DNA of 64,000 nucleotides, taken from positions 2,914,001 to 2,978,000 of the forward strand of contig NZ_CP121682.1 in assembly GCF_029760955.1 (NCBI RefSeq). The letters run 5' to 3'. The stretch comes from Streptomyces cathayae. Its GTDB lineage: Bacteria > Actinomycetota > Actinomycetes > Streptomycetales > Streptomycetaceae. Position numbers and translations under genes: made by a program. The notes under the pieces are model-generated. The model was given only the letters and a program-made list of their open reading frames with translations, searched no databases and was not told the origin of the DNA. Positions 9,101-17,746 of the stretch are shown here, one piece after another; position 1 is the first letter of the stretch; every line of letters begins with the position of its first letter.

Positions 9101-9927
9101 CCCGGGCCACCGAGAACGGGGTGATCGAGGTCCGGGACGTCGCCACGGGCCGCCTCCGCCAGAGCCGTGCCCGGGGCGCCACCGAAACGGCGGTCTTCAG
9201 CCCCGACGGGACACGGCTCGCCCTCGTCGGCGGGGAGGGATCGGTGCGGATCTGGCACCTTTCCACCGGCGCACTGCACACCGTCCGCACCAGCCGCGGT
9301 CGATCCGTCAGGATGGTGGCGTTCACCCCGGACGGCCGCACACTCGCCGTCGTGACCATCGAGGCCGACGGCGAACGGGTCACGCTGCTCGACGCCACCA
9401 CCGGCCGCACACAGCGCACCATCGAGCCGGGCACCCGGAGCCCGCTGTCCCTCGCGTTCAGCCCGGGCGGACACACCCTGGCCACCGTGAGCGGCAGCAA
9501 CGGACTCGTGAAGACGTGGGATGCGCGCACCGGTCGGCTCCAGGACAGCTTCCGGATCGGCGGTGAGGTGGCGTCGCTGGCTTTCAGCACCGATGGACGC
9601 ACCCTGGCCGCAAGCAGCGCAAGAGGAGTCCATCTGTGGGACCTCGCCACCAGCCGGCCCAGAGTCACCCTGCCGGCCCGCTCGCACACAGCAGTGGCGT
9701 TCAGCCCGGACGGGCGGACCCTGGCCATCGGCGCGGGCAGCTCCGTCGAGCTGTGGAACGTCGACCTGCCCGATCCCGTCCGCGCGCTCCGCACCGTCTG
9801 CGAGGCCGTCGACAGCGCTCTCACCTCTCTGGAACAGTCCCGCTACCTGTACGGCCGATCCACCGAAACCGGCTGCCCGCCGACCGCACGACAGGACCTC
9901 ACCGAGCGTTCTACAACCTCACGCTGA
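6148..9927 (+). CDS. HTH - nSTAND1 NTPase - transmembrane - WD40 protein
   Basis: This 1,259-aa multidomain protein has, in order: an XRE-like helix-turn-helix (about 14-85, YRALARRAGYSVTTLSQAAA); YRGLARFEPGDSGLFFGRE, typical of the nSTAND1 lead-in; a Walker A loop GPSGSGKSS near 142-150; a Walker B IVDQFEEVF near 205-214; a winged-helix/arm region; one transmembrane helix near 518-540; then about thirteen WD40-like blades (600-1225) built on the SPDGRTLA and WDxxTG patterns. GTG 6148 has GGAGGGGG 7 nt upstream. STAND NTPases are signal-sensing switches, and such proteins act in stress signalling or phage-triggered cell death. No separate effector gene is next to it. Confidence 0.88.
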   Translation: MTGRREVPVDPAAGPVQRFAFELRKLRAEADGITYRALARRAGYSVTTLSQAAAGERLPTLPVALAYAGACGGDLTEWEARWKEAVEEAAGDGSRNDDGPRVPYRGLARFEPGDSGLFFGREQLTADLVDLLRRRRFAAVFGPSGSGKSSLLRAGLLPVLRRTQEPGLRPAAIRILTPGEHPARSHAPLLTPTIPRDGSAAADTFVIVDQFEEVFTLCHDAAERARFIDLLLTARQPESRLRVLLAVRGDFYGRCAEHRDLADALRDANLLAGAMSRAELRDAVVKPATAAGLTVERALTTRLVEEVADAPGGLPLLSHALLETWRRRRGKTLTMAGYEAAGCLDGAIAKTAEGVYGRFTEVQAAATRRVLLRLVAPGDGAPDTRRPVERAELPGTGRDDTAQATAQVLEALAGARLLTLDGDTVEMAHEALITAWPRLRGWIEEDRERLRAHRNLTEAAHAWQELRREKGALLRGSRLATAQEHFGRAPREDLTDVEHAFLDASHGHERKDRRRSRLVLTAVTAALCLALVAAGLAVGQRQSAVTAQHLAQSRQLAAQSGTLLDSEPDLASLLAVHAYRTSPTREATAALYAAAALPLRKRLTSGTEPVHSLALSPDGHTLAAHGKDGKVRIWDLPGGRLRHTFTGLDHSEVAAFSPDGRTLAVAGVGGDDAMIGLWDPVTGRKLGTFTVPDGSVRGMAFSPDGRSVAASSSAAVRVWDVATGRTRHSFTGRLHPQAVAFGPDGRTVAAAGLNRQVRVWDMATGRTRTVHDSQGEGDAVVFSPDGRTYVVGRTDGVVQLREVATGIVRHTLRDGPVREGLISLNEVAFAPDGRTLAIPGPGDTVRLWDTASGTARATVTAGHHGRGIMTVALSADGRTLVTSSNSDPTVRVHHLSADHPRTTLPGRAGTYIADMAFSPDGRTVAAVRQGPPGHGSVQLWDARTGEREATLALDTGPAPRGEQLPFTVSRLGAVGFNPTGRALAARATENGVIEVRDVATGRLRQSRARGATETAVFSPDGTRLALVGGEGSVRIWHLSTGALHTVRTSRGRSVRMVAFTPDGRTLAVVTIEADGERVTLLDATTGRTQRTIEPGTRSPLSLAFSPGGHTLATVSGSNGLVKTWDARTGRLQDSFRIGGEVASLAFSTDGRTLAASSARGVHLWDLATSRPRVTLPARSHTAVAFSPDGRTLAIGAGSSVELWNVDLPDPVRALRTVCEAVDSALTSLEQSRYLYGRSTETGCPPTARQDLTERSTTSR

Positions 9928-10085
9928 CGCGTGGTGAAGAACAAGAACGGCCTTGACGACGCCGGTGATGCGGTCGGTGCTGGATGAGACTGCGTAGGCG
10001 AGCCGTCGGTGTCCCCACCCTTGCTGGGGGCACCTCGTACTCGACGAGATGCCCGGGCATACGTGTTCTCCCCTGCTGTCCTGGA
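9928..10085. other. Short convergent gap
   Basis: This gap separates the stop of the nSTAND gene from the stop of the leftward 252-aa gene. No convincing terminator or repeat was seen. Confidence 0.3.
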
Positions 10086-10844
10086 TCAGTCCACATGGTC
10101 GAGCACTTCGGCCGCCGCTCGCGGATCCATGATGTTGGACCACGCCTGTTCCGCCGGCAGAAGCTCCCTTTCGGGGAGGGCGTATTCCGGGTACCAGCCC
10201 TCCACCTCACAGCCAGGAACGTTGCGCAGGATGATGGTCGTGAGGTTCGGCGGCACAGAGCCGGTGATCCGTACGGCAAGGTACGTCTCATGGCCGTCAT
10301 CGGCGCGGACCTGCAGCCCCAAGGTGAAGGTGTCGAAGTCGACGGCGTGCTCGCGGCCGTCCCGCAGAGTGGCTCGCACCAGGTCGAGCAGAGTCGTGCG
10401 CAGCCGGCGGACGAAGCGGACACCTGCTTCGGCCCGATATCGGATGTGGTCCTCTCTCGTCGGCAGAAAGTGCGTCGTGGACGTGACGGTCTTCAGCGCC
10501 TCGGCATGCGTGGCGTTGTACTGCGCACGAGCCGCTTTCCCCTCCGCCTCCAGCTTGGCGTAGAAGTCGTCCCCCGAACCGTCCTCCCGCCTCCCGGCCG
10601 CCACCAGCCACGGAAGATCCGCGTCTATCCAGACGGCTCCACGCCAGCGCTGCACCTTGACCTTGAACAACACCTGGTCGTCGATGGCGCGGATGCGCTC
10701 GTGCTTGGCCTCGGCATCGACGAACTGTTCCGCCGCCTTGGCAACGATCGGGTGGTCGGTCTCGTCCAGTGTCGCAGTGACCGGCGGAAGCGGGAGATCG
10801 AGGTCCTCCTGCAGACAGCGCAGGGTGGGGCGTGCTGAGCGCAT
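10086..10844 (-). CDS. Unknown 252-aa protein paired with an RHH gene
   Basis: I do not recognise this family. The protein is soluble, mixed alpha/beta and acidic overall, without signal peptide or membrane segment. A charged helix (EAKHERIRAIDDQVLFKVKVQ) near residues 44-66 and a Trp-containing WRGAVWIDADLPW segment precede a basic helical part (THFLPTREDHIRYRAEAGVRFVRRLRTTLLDL, about 125-155) and a beta-rich C-terminus. It follows the RHH gene by 16 nt on the same strand, the usual arrangement of an antitoxin-like regulator and its partner. Codon usage is typical and the frame intact. A toxin or phage-related role is only inferred from this context. Confidence 0.65.
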   Translation of the reverse strand: MRSARPTLRCLQEDLDLPLPPVTATLDETDHPIVAKAAEQFVDAEAKHERIRAIDDQVLFKVKVQRWRGAVWIDADLPWLVAAGRREDGSGDDFYAKLEAEGKAARAQYNATHAEALKTVTSTTHFLPTREDHIRYRAEAGVRFVRRLRTTLLDLVRATLRDGREHAVDFDTFTLGLQVRADDGHETYLAVRITGSVPPNLTTIILRNVPGCEVEGWYPEYALPERELLPAEQAWSNIMDPRAAAEVLDHVD

Positions 10845-10860
10845 CAGGTTCCCGATTCCG

Positions 10861-11136
10861 TTACTCGTCGATCCCGCCGACCGCGTCGATCTCCTCCGCA
10901 GTCAGCCCGGTCAGCAGCATCACGTCCGACTTGAGCGACCCGTCGAGGACCTGGAGCGCTTCGACCATGCCGGCCCTCAGGTCCTCCCGCCTCTGCTCCA
11001 AGTAGACCCGCACGGCCTCAGCGACAAGGTCCTTCTTCGTCAGGCCCAGAAAATGCGCGCCCTGGCTGATCAACTGATCTGTCTCCGGATCCACCTTCAG
11101 CGGGGACTGCCGGACCGTCTTCGGCGTTGCCACCAT
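10861..11136 (-). CDS. Ribbon-helix-helix regulator / antitoxin-like protein
   Basis: This 91-aa protein contains a CopG/Arc-like RHH: SPLKVDPETDQLISQGAHFL then GLTKKDLVAEAVRVYLEQRR (about 9-52). An amphipathic acidic tail ends EEIDAVGGIDE. ATG 11136 is selected because a near-perfect GGAGGTGA lies 6 nt upstream; longer starts lack a site. The tail is a likely protein-binding segment, as in type II antitoxins. Together with the downstream 252-aa gene it forms a candidate toxin-antitoxin-like pair just inside the right island boundary. Confidence 0.72.
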   Translation of the reverse strand: MVATPKTVRQSPLKVDPETDQLISQGAHFLGLTKKDLVAEAVRVYLEQRREDLRAGMVEALQVLDGSLKSDVMLLTGLTAEEIDAVGGIDE

Positions 11137-11305
11137 GACTCTCACCTCCAAAGCCATGGTACCCAAGTACCTCATGCGCCTTCTGTCGAGCCCTTGTCGA
11201 GCGGCACTGTAGAAACAGTGTGCATACAGCCGTCATCGCAGGTGAACCAGCATGGCGCCGTCAGCACAGGGCGCCAAGAAGGCCGGAACCACCGAGCGGG
11301 ACAAG

Positions 11306-11334
11306 AAGGGGCCGGATCTGAGACCCGGCCCCTT
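11306..11334 (-). terminator. ychF terminator hairpin (right island boundary)
   Basis: AAGGGGCCGG (11306-11315) pairs with CCGGCCCCTT (11325-11334). It lies about 55 nt past the ychF stop in the direction of transcription. It corresponds in position and sequence to the hairpin at 2319-2346. Confidence 0.6.
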
Positions 11335-11387
11335 ACTCAGGGTTTTACCCCCTTGACCTGCACCTCGGCAGATCAAGGAATCCACCG

Positions 11388-12476
<1,089 letters not shown>

Positions 12477-12659
12477 GTTGCGACTTCCCGTACGTGAGGT
12501 TGGGGGACGAGGACCCGACGACTGGTCTGCGTGGGCCGATCCACCAGTCTACGGCGTGCCCGCCCTCCTCCCCGGCGACCTGTCGAACGTCTGGACGGTC
12601 TTCGCTTTCCGGCGTGTCTGACGGGCTATTCGGCACATAAACAGACCTAAGTTGGTCCA

Positions 12660-13307
12660 GTGGAGCAACCCAGGACGCGAGCCGCCCGGTACGGACCGCG
12701 ACGCGACAGGCCGCCCAGGCCTCCCCGGCCGCCGCTGCCCCCGCAGGCGGGGCGGGCACCCGGGGGCGGGGTCGCGCGGTCCGCACGGCCCGCCGCCCGC
12801 CCGGTGCCGGGACGGTCGGCGCCAGGTCGCCCGGCGCCCGGAGGGCCGGCGCCGGGCCGTCCGGCCCGGGCCCGGCGGCCCGTTCTCCCTGCCGCCCGGA
12901 ACCTGCCGAACCCCCGGCTCACCGGGCTGGGCGGCGGGCTGTTCTGCGGCTTCGTGATGCTGACGCTCGGGTTCCTCGTCGCGCTGCTGTTCGGGTCGGT
13001 CCAGACCGTGTACGGCGTCCTGTTCCTGCCGGTGTGCGTGCTGACGGCGCTGTGGGTGCGCGAGGAGGACCTGCTCACCGCGCCCGTGATCGTCCCGATC
13101 GCCTTCGCCCTGGGGCTGCTTCCCCTGGTCGACGACGGTGGGAGCGGCGGCTGGCTGATGGGCATGGTGACCGGCCTCGCCACCCAGGCCGGCTGGTTGT
13201 ACGGGGGCACCCTCGTCGCCGGTGCGATCGTGCTCGGCCGGAGGATGCGGACGGTCCGCGTACTCAACCGCCGGGCCGCCGCCGCCCGCAGCCGACTCCG
13301 GGCCTGA
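12660..13307 (+). CDS. DUF6542 membrane protein
   Basis: This 215-aa protein has an N-terminal basic Pro/Arg/Gly-rich disordered region (1-80), then a compact membrane domain with about four hydrophobic helices: [53 protein letters not shown] and [20 protein letters not shown]. This layout matches the actinobacterial DUF6542 family, function unknown. The GTG start at 12660 has no strong ribosome-binding site, so a leaderless transcript or a later start is possible. It is divergent from ychF; its stop codon lies in a 16-bp tandem repeat and a terminator follows. Confidence 0.75.
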   Translation: MEQPRTRAARYGPRRDRPPRPPRPPLPPQAGRAPGGGVARSARPAARPVPGRSAPGRPAPGGPAPGRPARARRPVLPAARNLPNPRLTGLGGGLFCGFVMLTLGFLVALLFGSVQTVYGVLFLPVCVLTALWVREEDLLTAPVIVPIAFALGLLPLVDDGGSGGWLMGMVTGLATQAGWLYGGTLVAGAIVLGRRMRTVRVLNRRAAAARSRLRA

Positions 13308-13359
13308 ACTGCTCCGGGCCTGAACCGCTCCGGGCCGGAACTGTTCCGGGCCTGAACGG
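13296..13359 (+). repeat. 16-bp tandem repeat, four copies
   Basis: Four consecutive 16-mers of the type CTCCGGGCCTGAACTG occupy 13296-13311, 13312-13327, 13328-13343 and 13344-13359, with one to three changes each. The first copy contains the TGA of the DUF6542 gene, so the array begins inside the coding end and runs to the terminator. Confidence 0.8.
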
Positions 13360-13398
13360 CTTCCGAGCTCGAGCGGCGGACCGGACCCGGCGCACGCT

Positions 13399-13426
13399 CC
13401 GGGTCCGGAGCAGACTCCGGACCCGG
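13399..13426. terminator. Bidirectional terminator between DUF6542 and ppgK
   Basis: CCGGGTCCGGAG (13399-13410) and CTCCGGACCCGG (13415-13426) form a perfect 12-bp stem with a 4-nt loop, between two convergent stops. Confidence 0.75.
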
Positions 13427-13440
13427 TCCGCCGCGGGGCG

Positions 13441-14187
13441 TCACACGCCCGTGGCCGCCCGCATCGCCGCCCCGACGATGCCCGCGTTGTTCTGCAGCCG
13501 CGCCGGGACGACCTCGGCCTTGATGCCGTGGATGTGGTGCAGGAACCTGTCGGACTTGCGGCTGACGCCGCCGCCGATGACGATCAGCTCCGGCGAGAAC
13601 AGCATCTCCACATGGGCCAGGTACTTCTGCACCCGTCGTGCCCAGTGCTCCCACGTCAGCTCGTGGTCCTCCTTGGCCTTGCTGGAGGCCCGCTTCTCCG
13701 CCTCGTGGCCGTTCAGCTCCAGATGGCCGAGCTCCGTGTTGGGGACGAGGAGGCCGTCCACGAACACGGCGCTGCCGATCCCCGTGCCGAAGGTCAGCAG
13801 GATGACCGTGCCCCGGCGGCCCCGGCCGGCGCCGAAGTGCACCTCGGCGATGCCCGCCGCGTCCGCGTCGTTGACCACCGTCACGGGCATGCCGCCCAGT
13901 CGGTCGCCGAGCAGCATGCGCGCGTCGGTGTCGACCCAGCTCTTGTCGACGTTGGCCGCCGAACGGACCGTGGTGCCGTCGGTGACCACGCCGGGGAAGG
14001 TGACCCCGACCGGTCCGGACCAGCCGAAGTGGTCGACGACCTCCTTGACACCGTCGGCCACCGCGTCCGGCGTGGACGGGTGCGGGGTGAGGACCTTGTG
14101 GCGCTCCTGCGCGAGGTCCCCCTTGTCCAGGTCGACCGGGGCACCCTTGATCCCGGAACCGCCGATGTCCACACCGAAGATCTGCAT
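13441..14187 (-). CDS. ppgK: Polyphosphate glucokinase
   Basis: This 248-aa ROK-type sugar kinase phosphorylates glucose to glucose-6-phosphate using polyphosphate (and ATP) in the cytoplasm. It begins [15 protein letters not shown], the DxGGS/TxxK phosphate-1 motif. VGVTFPGVV, the catalytic-aspartate segment [18 protein letters not shown] and the phosphate-2 [12 protein letters not shown] follow. ATG 14187 is chosen because the ROK motif starts at once and GTAGGT sits upstream. It is transcribed in the same direction as ispH, 82 nt downstream of that gene. Confidence 0.92.
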   Translation of the reverse strand: MQIFGVDIGGSGIKGAPVDLDKGDLAQERHKVLTPHPSTPDAVADGVKEVVDHFGWSGPVGVTFPGVVTDGTTVRSAANVDKSWVDTDARMLLGDRLGGMPVTVVNDADAAGIAEVHFGAGRGRRGTVILLTFGTGIGSAVFVDGLLVPNTELGHLELNGHEAEKRASSKAKEDHELTWEHWARRVQKYLAHVEMLFSPELIVIGGGVSRKSDRFLHHIHGIKAEVVPARLQNNAGIVGAAMRAATGV

Positions 14188-14269
14188 GGACCTACGGTAT
14201 GCCGGACGGCGGACGGTCACCGCACCGGATGCCGCCGCCCTCCGGAACCCTCCGGAACCTTCACGGGGG

Positions 14270-15295
14270 TCACCCCGCGGAGTGCGCCCCCGGCCCGTCC
14301 GACCCGGTGCCGCCGCGCTCCGCCACCAGCGCCGCCGCCTCGTCGCGCAGGTCGCGACGGAGCTCCTTGGGCAGCGAGAAGATGATGGACTCCTCGGCGG
14401 CCTTGACGATCTCGACGTCCTCGAAGCCGCGCTGCGCGAGCCATTCCAGGACCTGCTCGACCAGGACCTCCGGCACCGAGGCGCCCGAGGTCAGGCCGAC
14501 CGTGGAGACGCCCTCCAGCCATGCCTCGTCGATCTCGTCGGCGAAGTCCACCAGGTGGGCGTCGCGGGCGCCCGCGAGCTTGGCGACCTCGACGAGCCGT
14601 ACGGAGTTGGAGGAGTTCCGGGAGCCGACCACGATGACCAGGTCGGCCTCGGCGCCCATCTGCTTGACCGCGAGCTGACGGTTCTGCGTGGCGTAGCAGA
14701 TGTCGTCGCTGGGCGGGGAGATCAGCTGGGGGAACTTGCCCTTGAGGGCGTCGACGGTCTCCATGGTCTCGTCCACCGAGAGGGTGGTCTGGGAGAGCCA
14801 GACCACCTTCGACGGGTCGCGGACCTCGACCTTGGCGACGTCCTCGGGGCCGTCGACGAGCTGGATGTGGTCGGGCGCCTCGCCGGAGGTGCCGATGACC
14901 TCCTCGTGGCCCTCGTGCCCGATCAGGAGGATGTCGTAGTCCTCCTGGGCGAACCGGACCGCTTCCTTGTGCACCTTGGTGACCAGCGGGCAGGTCGCGT
15001 CGATGGTGGCGAGCCGGCCGCGCTCGGCCTCCTCGTGGACCACGGGGGCCACTCCGTGCGCGGAGAACATGACGATGTTGCCCGGGGGCACCTCCTCCGT
15101 CTGTTCGACGAAGACGGCTCCCTTCTTCTCCAGGGTCTGCACGACGTATTTGTTGTGCACGATCTCGTGCCGGACGTAGACGGGGGCCCCGTACTGCTCG
15201 AGGGCCTTCTCGACGGCGATCACGGCGCGGTCCACGCCCGCGCAGTAGCCCCGGGGGGCGGCGAGCAGGACACGGCGGCCAGACGAAGCGGTCAT
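14270..15295 (-). CDS. ispH: 4-hydroxy-3-methylbut-2-enyl diphosphate reductase IspH
   Basis: This 341-aa protein catalyses the last step of the MEP pathway, reducing HMBPP to isopentenyl and dimethylallyl diphosphate with a [4Fe-4S] cluster. The three cluster cysteines are present at C18 ([12 protein letters not shown]), C102 ([11 protein letters not shown]) and C200 ([11 protein letters not shown]). The substrate-binding SAHG and the SRNSSNS motif are also present. ATG 15295 starts the conserved N-terminus; an in-frame ATG 15304 is possible. It diverges from xseA across a 144-nt gap that contains a 20-bp direct repeat. Confidence 0.96.
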   Translation of the reverse strand: MTASSGRRVLLAAPRGYCAGVDRAVIAVEKALEQYGAPVYVRHEIVHNKYVVQTLEKKGAVFVEQTEEVPPGNIVMFSAHGVAPVVHEEAERGRLATIDATCPLVTKVHKEAVRFAQEDYDILLIGHEGHEEVIGTSGEAPDHIQLVDGPEDVAKVEVRDPSKVVWLSQTTLSVDETMETVDALKGKFPQLISPPSDDICYATQNRQLAVKQMGAEADLVIVVGSRNSSNSVRLVEVAKLAGARDAHLVDFADEIDEAWLEGVSTVGLTSGASVPEVLVEQVLEWLAQRGFEDVEIVKAAEESIIFSLPKELRRDLRDEAAALVAERGGTGSDGPGAHSAG

Positions 15296-15371
15296 GCGTC
15301 CCATCGTAAGGGCCACGTCCGGCGGGCCGGTGATCGCGTCCGGGGAAGGGGAAGGGGTGCGGGCCGGTGGA

Positions 15372-15416
15372 CGGGAGGGCCCGCGTTGTCGACAGGCGGG
15401 AGGGCCCGCGTTGTCG
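15372..15416 (+). repeat. Exact 20-bp direct repeat in the ispH/xseA promoter gap
   Basis: CGGGAGGGCCCGCGTTGTCG occurs at 15372-15391 and again, unchanged, at 15397-15416, 25 bp apart (about two and a half helical turns). It lies 24 nt before the xseA ATG, so it may bind a regulator or be a recent duplication. Confidence 0.75.
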
Positions 15417-15439
15417 GTGGTGCGCACTACTCTCGCGGC

Positions 15440-16648
15440 ATGGCTCTCAACACGTCTGCGGAAGCGCCGATCCCGGTCGGTGAGGTGTCGCGGCTCATCG
15501 GGGGGTGGATCGACCGGCTCGGCGCGGTGTGGGTCGAGGGGCAGATCACCCAGCTGTCGCGGCGCCCGGGCGCCGGGGTGGTGTTCCTGACGCTGCGGGA
15601 CGCCTCGCACGACATCTCCGTCGGCGTCACCTGCTACCGGCAGGTGTTCGACGCCGTCGCCGACGTGGTGAGCGAGGGCGCGCGCGTCGTGGTGCACTGC
15701 AAGCCCGAGTGGTACGCCCCGCGCGGGCAGCTGTCGCTGCGGGCCGCCGAGATCAGGCCGGTCGGGGTCGGGGAACTGCTCGCCCGGCTGGAGCAGCTGA
15801 AGAAGTCCCTCGCCCGGGAGGGTCTTTTCGCGCCGGAGCTGAAGAAGCCGCTGCCGTTCCTGCCGCGGCTGATCGGGCTGGTCTGCGGACGCGCCTCGGC
15901 CGCCGAGCGGGACGTGCTGGAGAACGCCCGGCGCCGCTGGCCCGCCGTCCGCTTCGAGGTGCGCAACGTCGCCGTGCAGGGGGTACACGCGGTGCCGCAG
16001 GTCGTCCAGGCCGTGAAGGAGCTGGACGCGGTCGACGAGGTGGACGTGATCGTCGTCGCGCGGGGCGGGGGCAGCGTGGAGGACCTGCTGCCGTTCTCCG
16101 ACGAGCAGCTGGTGCGGGCGGTGGCGGCCTGTCGTACGCCGGTCGTCTCGGCGATCGGGCACGAGCCGGACAGCCCGCTCCTGGACCACGTCGCCGACGT
16201 ACGGGCCTCCACTCCGACGGACGCCGCCAAGAAGATCGTCCCGGACGTGGGTGAGGAGTACGAGCGGGTGCGGCTGCTGCGCGACCGCGCGCGGCGCTGC
16301 GTCCAGGCGTTCGTCGACCGGGAGGAGCGGGGACTGGCCCATGCCCTGGCCCGGCCGTCGGTCGAGGATCCGTACCGGATGGTCGACGCGCGGGCCGGGG
16401 AGGTCACGGCGCTGCTCGACCGGGCCCGGCGCTGTCTGCGCCACCAGCTGGACCGGACCGACTCCGAGCTGACGCACACGCACGCGCGCGTGGTGGCCCT
16501 GTCCCCCGCCGCGACGCTCCAGCGCGGGTACGCCGTGCTGCAGCGGGCCGACGGGCAGGCGGTGCGCGATCCGGGCGGGGTGGAGCCCGGTGAGGTGCTG
16601 CGGGCGCGGGTGTCCGAGGGTGAGTTCACAGTCCGAGTCGATGCGTAG
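15440..16648 (+). CDS. xseA: Exodeoxyribonuclease VII large subunit
   Basis: This 402-aa catalytic subunit of ExoVII degrades single-stranded DNA to oligonucleotides. It carries an N-terminal OB-fold (about 10-110: [17 protein letters not shown] through [16 protein letters not shown]). The catalytic core includes [36 protein letters not shown] and [20 protein letters not shown], and a helical C-terminus ends at [16 protein letters not shown] 15440 begins [17 protein letters not shown], the family start, although upstream sequence is open in the same frame for a long way. It is followed 9 nt later by xseB. Confidence 0.96.
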   Translation: MALNTSAEAPIPVGEVSRLIGGWIDRLGAVWVEGQITQLSRRPGAGVVFLTLRDASHDISVGVTCYRQVFDAVADVVSEGARVVVHCKPEWYAPRGQLSLRAAEIRPVGVGELLARLEQLKKSLAREGLFAPELKKPLPFLPRLIGLVCGRASAAERDVLENARRRWPAVRFEVRNVAVQGVHAVPQVVQAVKELDAVDEVDVIVVARGGGSVEDLLPFSDEQLVRAVAACRTPVVSAIGHEPDSPLLDHVADVRASTPTDAAKKIVPDVGEEYERVRLLRDRARRCVQAFVDREERGLAHALARPSVEDPYRMVDARAGEVTALLDRARRCLRHQLDRTDSELTHTHARVVALSPAATLQRGYAVLQRADGQAVRDPGGVEPGEVLRARVSEGEFTVRVDA

Positions 16649-16657
16649 GGTGGGCGG

Positions 16658-16918
16658 ATGACCAGCAAGAAGGACCAGTCGACGGCGGCCTCGGCCGAGG
16701 CCGAGGCGCTCGGTTACGAGCAGGCGCGGGACGAGTTGATCGAGGTCGTGCGCCGCCTGGAGACGGGCGGTACGACGCTGGAGGAGTCGCTCGCGCTCTG
16801 GGAGCGGGGCGAGGAGCTGGCCAAGGTGTGCCGCCGCCGGCTGGACGGGGCGCGGGCCCGGCTGGACGCGGCACTCGCACAGGAGGAGACCGGGGGCTCC
16901 GGGGGCTCCGAACGGTGA
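16658..16918 (+). CDS. xseB: Exodeoxyribonuclease VII small subunit
   Basis: This 86-aa partner of XseA needed for ExoVII assembly contains [20 protein letters not shown] and [20 protein letters not shown], the conserved helical hairpin of the family (about 18-65). ATG 16658 lies 9 nt past the xseA stop with GGGTGGGCGG upstream, so the two form one operon. Confidence 0.95.
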   Translation: MTSKKDQSTAASAEAEALGYEQARDELIEVVRRLETGGTTLEESLALWERGEELAKVCRRRLDGARARLDAALAQEETGGSGGSER

Positions 16919-16968
16919 GGTGACGACTGACCGCGGCTGTGAAGTGGGTCACCGGATTCCGCACTTAA

Positions 16969-16980
16969 TTGAACGTTGAA
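16969..16980. promoter_or_regulatory. Imperfect palindrome upstream of the nitroreductase gene
   Basis: TTGAACGTTGAA is an imperfect dyad (5 of 6 positions symmetric) in an unusually A/T-rich patch about 100 nt before the nitroreductase ATG. MarR-type repressors often control nitroreductases through sites of this sort; the regulator is not in the window. Confidence 0.35.
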
Positions 16981-17076
16981 CTTTATTGGCGTAACGTCGT
17001 TCCCGTCAGCCGATACGTGGCACCCCCACGGATTTGGCTCATGAATCCGACGTATACCCCCGAGAAGGTTCACCCC

Positions 17077-17667
17077 ATGTCTTTCGTTCTTGACCCCGCC
17101 GCCCAGGACCTCCTGTTCCGCGAGGCTCGCACCGCCAACACGTTCACCGACGAGCCGGTGACCGACGAGCAGATTCAGGCGATCTACGACCTGGTCAAGT
17201 ACGGCCCGACCTCCATGAACCAGTCGCCGCTGCGCGTCACCCTGGTCCGTTCCCCCGAGGCCCGCGAGCGTCTCGTCCAGCACATGGCCGAGGGCAACGC
17301 GACCAAGACGGCCGCCGCCCCGCTGGTCGCCATCCTCTCCGCGGACAACGAGTTCCACGAGGAGCTGCCGCAGCTCTTCCCGCACTTCCCCGGGGCCAAG
17401 GACATGTTCGCCGGCGACCGCTCGATGCGGGAGGGCCAGGCTTCCCTGAACGCCGCCCTGCAGGCCGCGTACTTCATCATCGGCGTCCGCGCCGTCGGCC
17501 TGGCCGCCGGACCGATGACCGGCTGCGACTTCGAGGGCATCCGCAAGGAGTTCCTCGACGACGACCACACCCCGCTGATGGTCGTCAACATCGGCCGTCC
17601 CGGTGAGAACGCCTGGTTCCCGCGCAGCCCGCGCCTGGAGTACGACAAGGTCGTCACCACCGTCTGA
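17077..17667 (+). CDS. Nitroreductase family protein (RutE/HadB-like malonic semialdehyde reductase type)
   Basis: This 196-aa FMN-dependent NAD(P)H reductase shows the RutE-like subfamily pattern: N-terminal LLFREARTANTFTDEPVTDE, the FMN-binding YGPTSMNQSPLRV (about 47-60), SLNAALQAAYFIIGVRAVGLAAGPMTGCD, and a C-terminal VVNIGRPGENAWFPRSPRL. Members reduce malonic semialdehyde or nitro compounds and quinones. ATG 17077 has GAGAAGGTT upstream and starts MSFVLDPAAQDLLF as in relatives. It appears to be a single-gene unit between a candidate operator and a 27-bp terminator. Confidence 0.88.
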   Translation: MSFVLDPAAQDLLFREARTANTFTDEPVTDEQIQAIYDLVKYGPTSMNQSPLRVTLVRSPEARERLVQHMAEGNATKTAAAPLVAILSADNEFHEELPQLFPHFPGAKDMFAGDRSMREGQASLNAALQAAYFIIGVRAVGLAAGPMTGCDFEGIRKEFLDDDHTPLMVVNIGRPGENAWFPRSPRLEYDKVVTTV

Positions 17668-17672
17668 CGGTC

Positions 17673-17732
17673 ACCGGCATGCGGAAGGACCCCCCGACAA
17701 GATTCTGTCGGGGGGTCCTTCCGCATGCCGGT
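17673..17732. terminator. Perfect 27-bp stem bidirectional terminator
   Basis: The arms at 17673-17699 and 17706-17732 are exact complements around a 6-nt AGATTC loop. It lies 6 nt past the nitroreductase stop and 14 nt before the stop of the convergent DUF4245 gene, so it serves both. Confidence 0.85.
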
Positions 17733-17746
17733 CCGTCGTACGCCCG

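Noticed and set aside
13034..15439. Long in-frame extension upstream of xseA (open to about 13034)
   Set aside because: The extension lies antisense to ppgK and ispH and has shadow composition; the ATG at 15440 begins the conserved XseA N-terminus.
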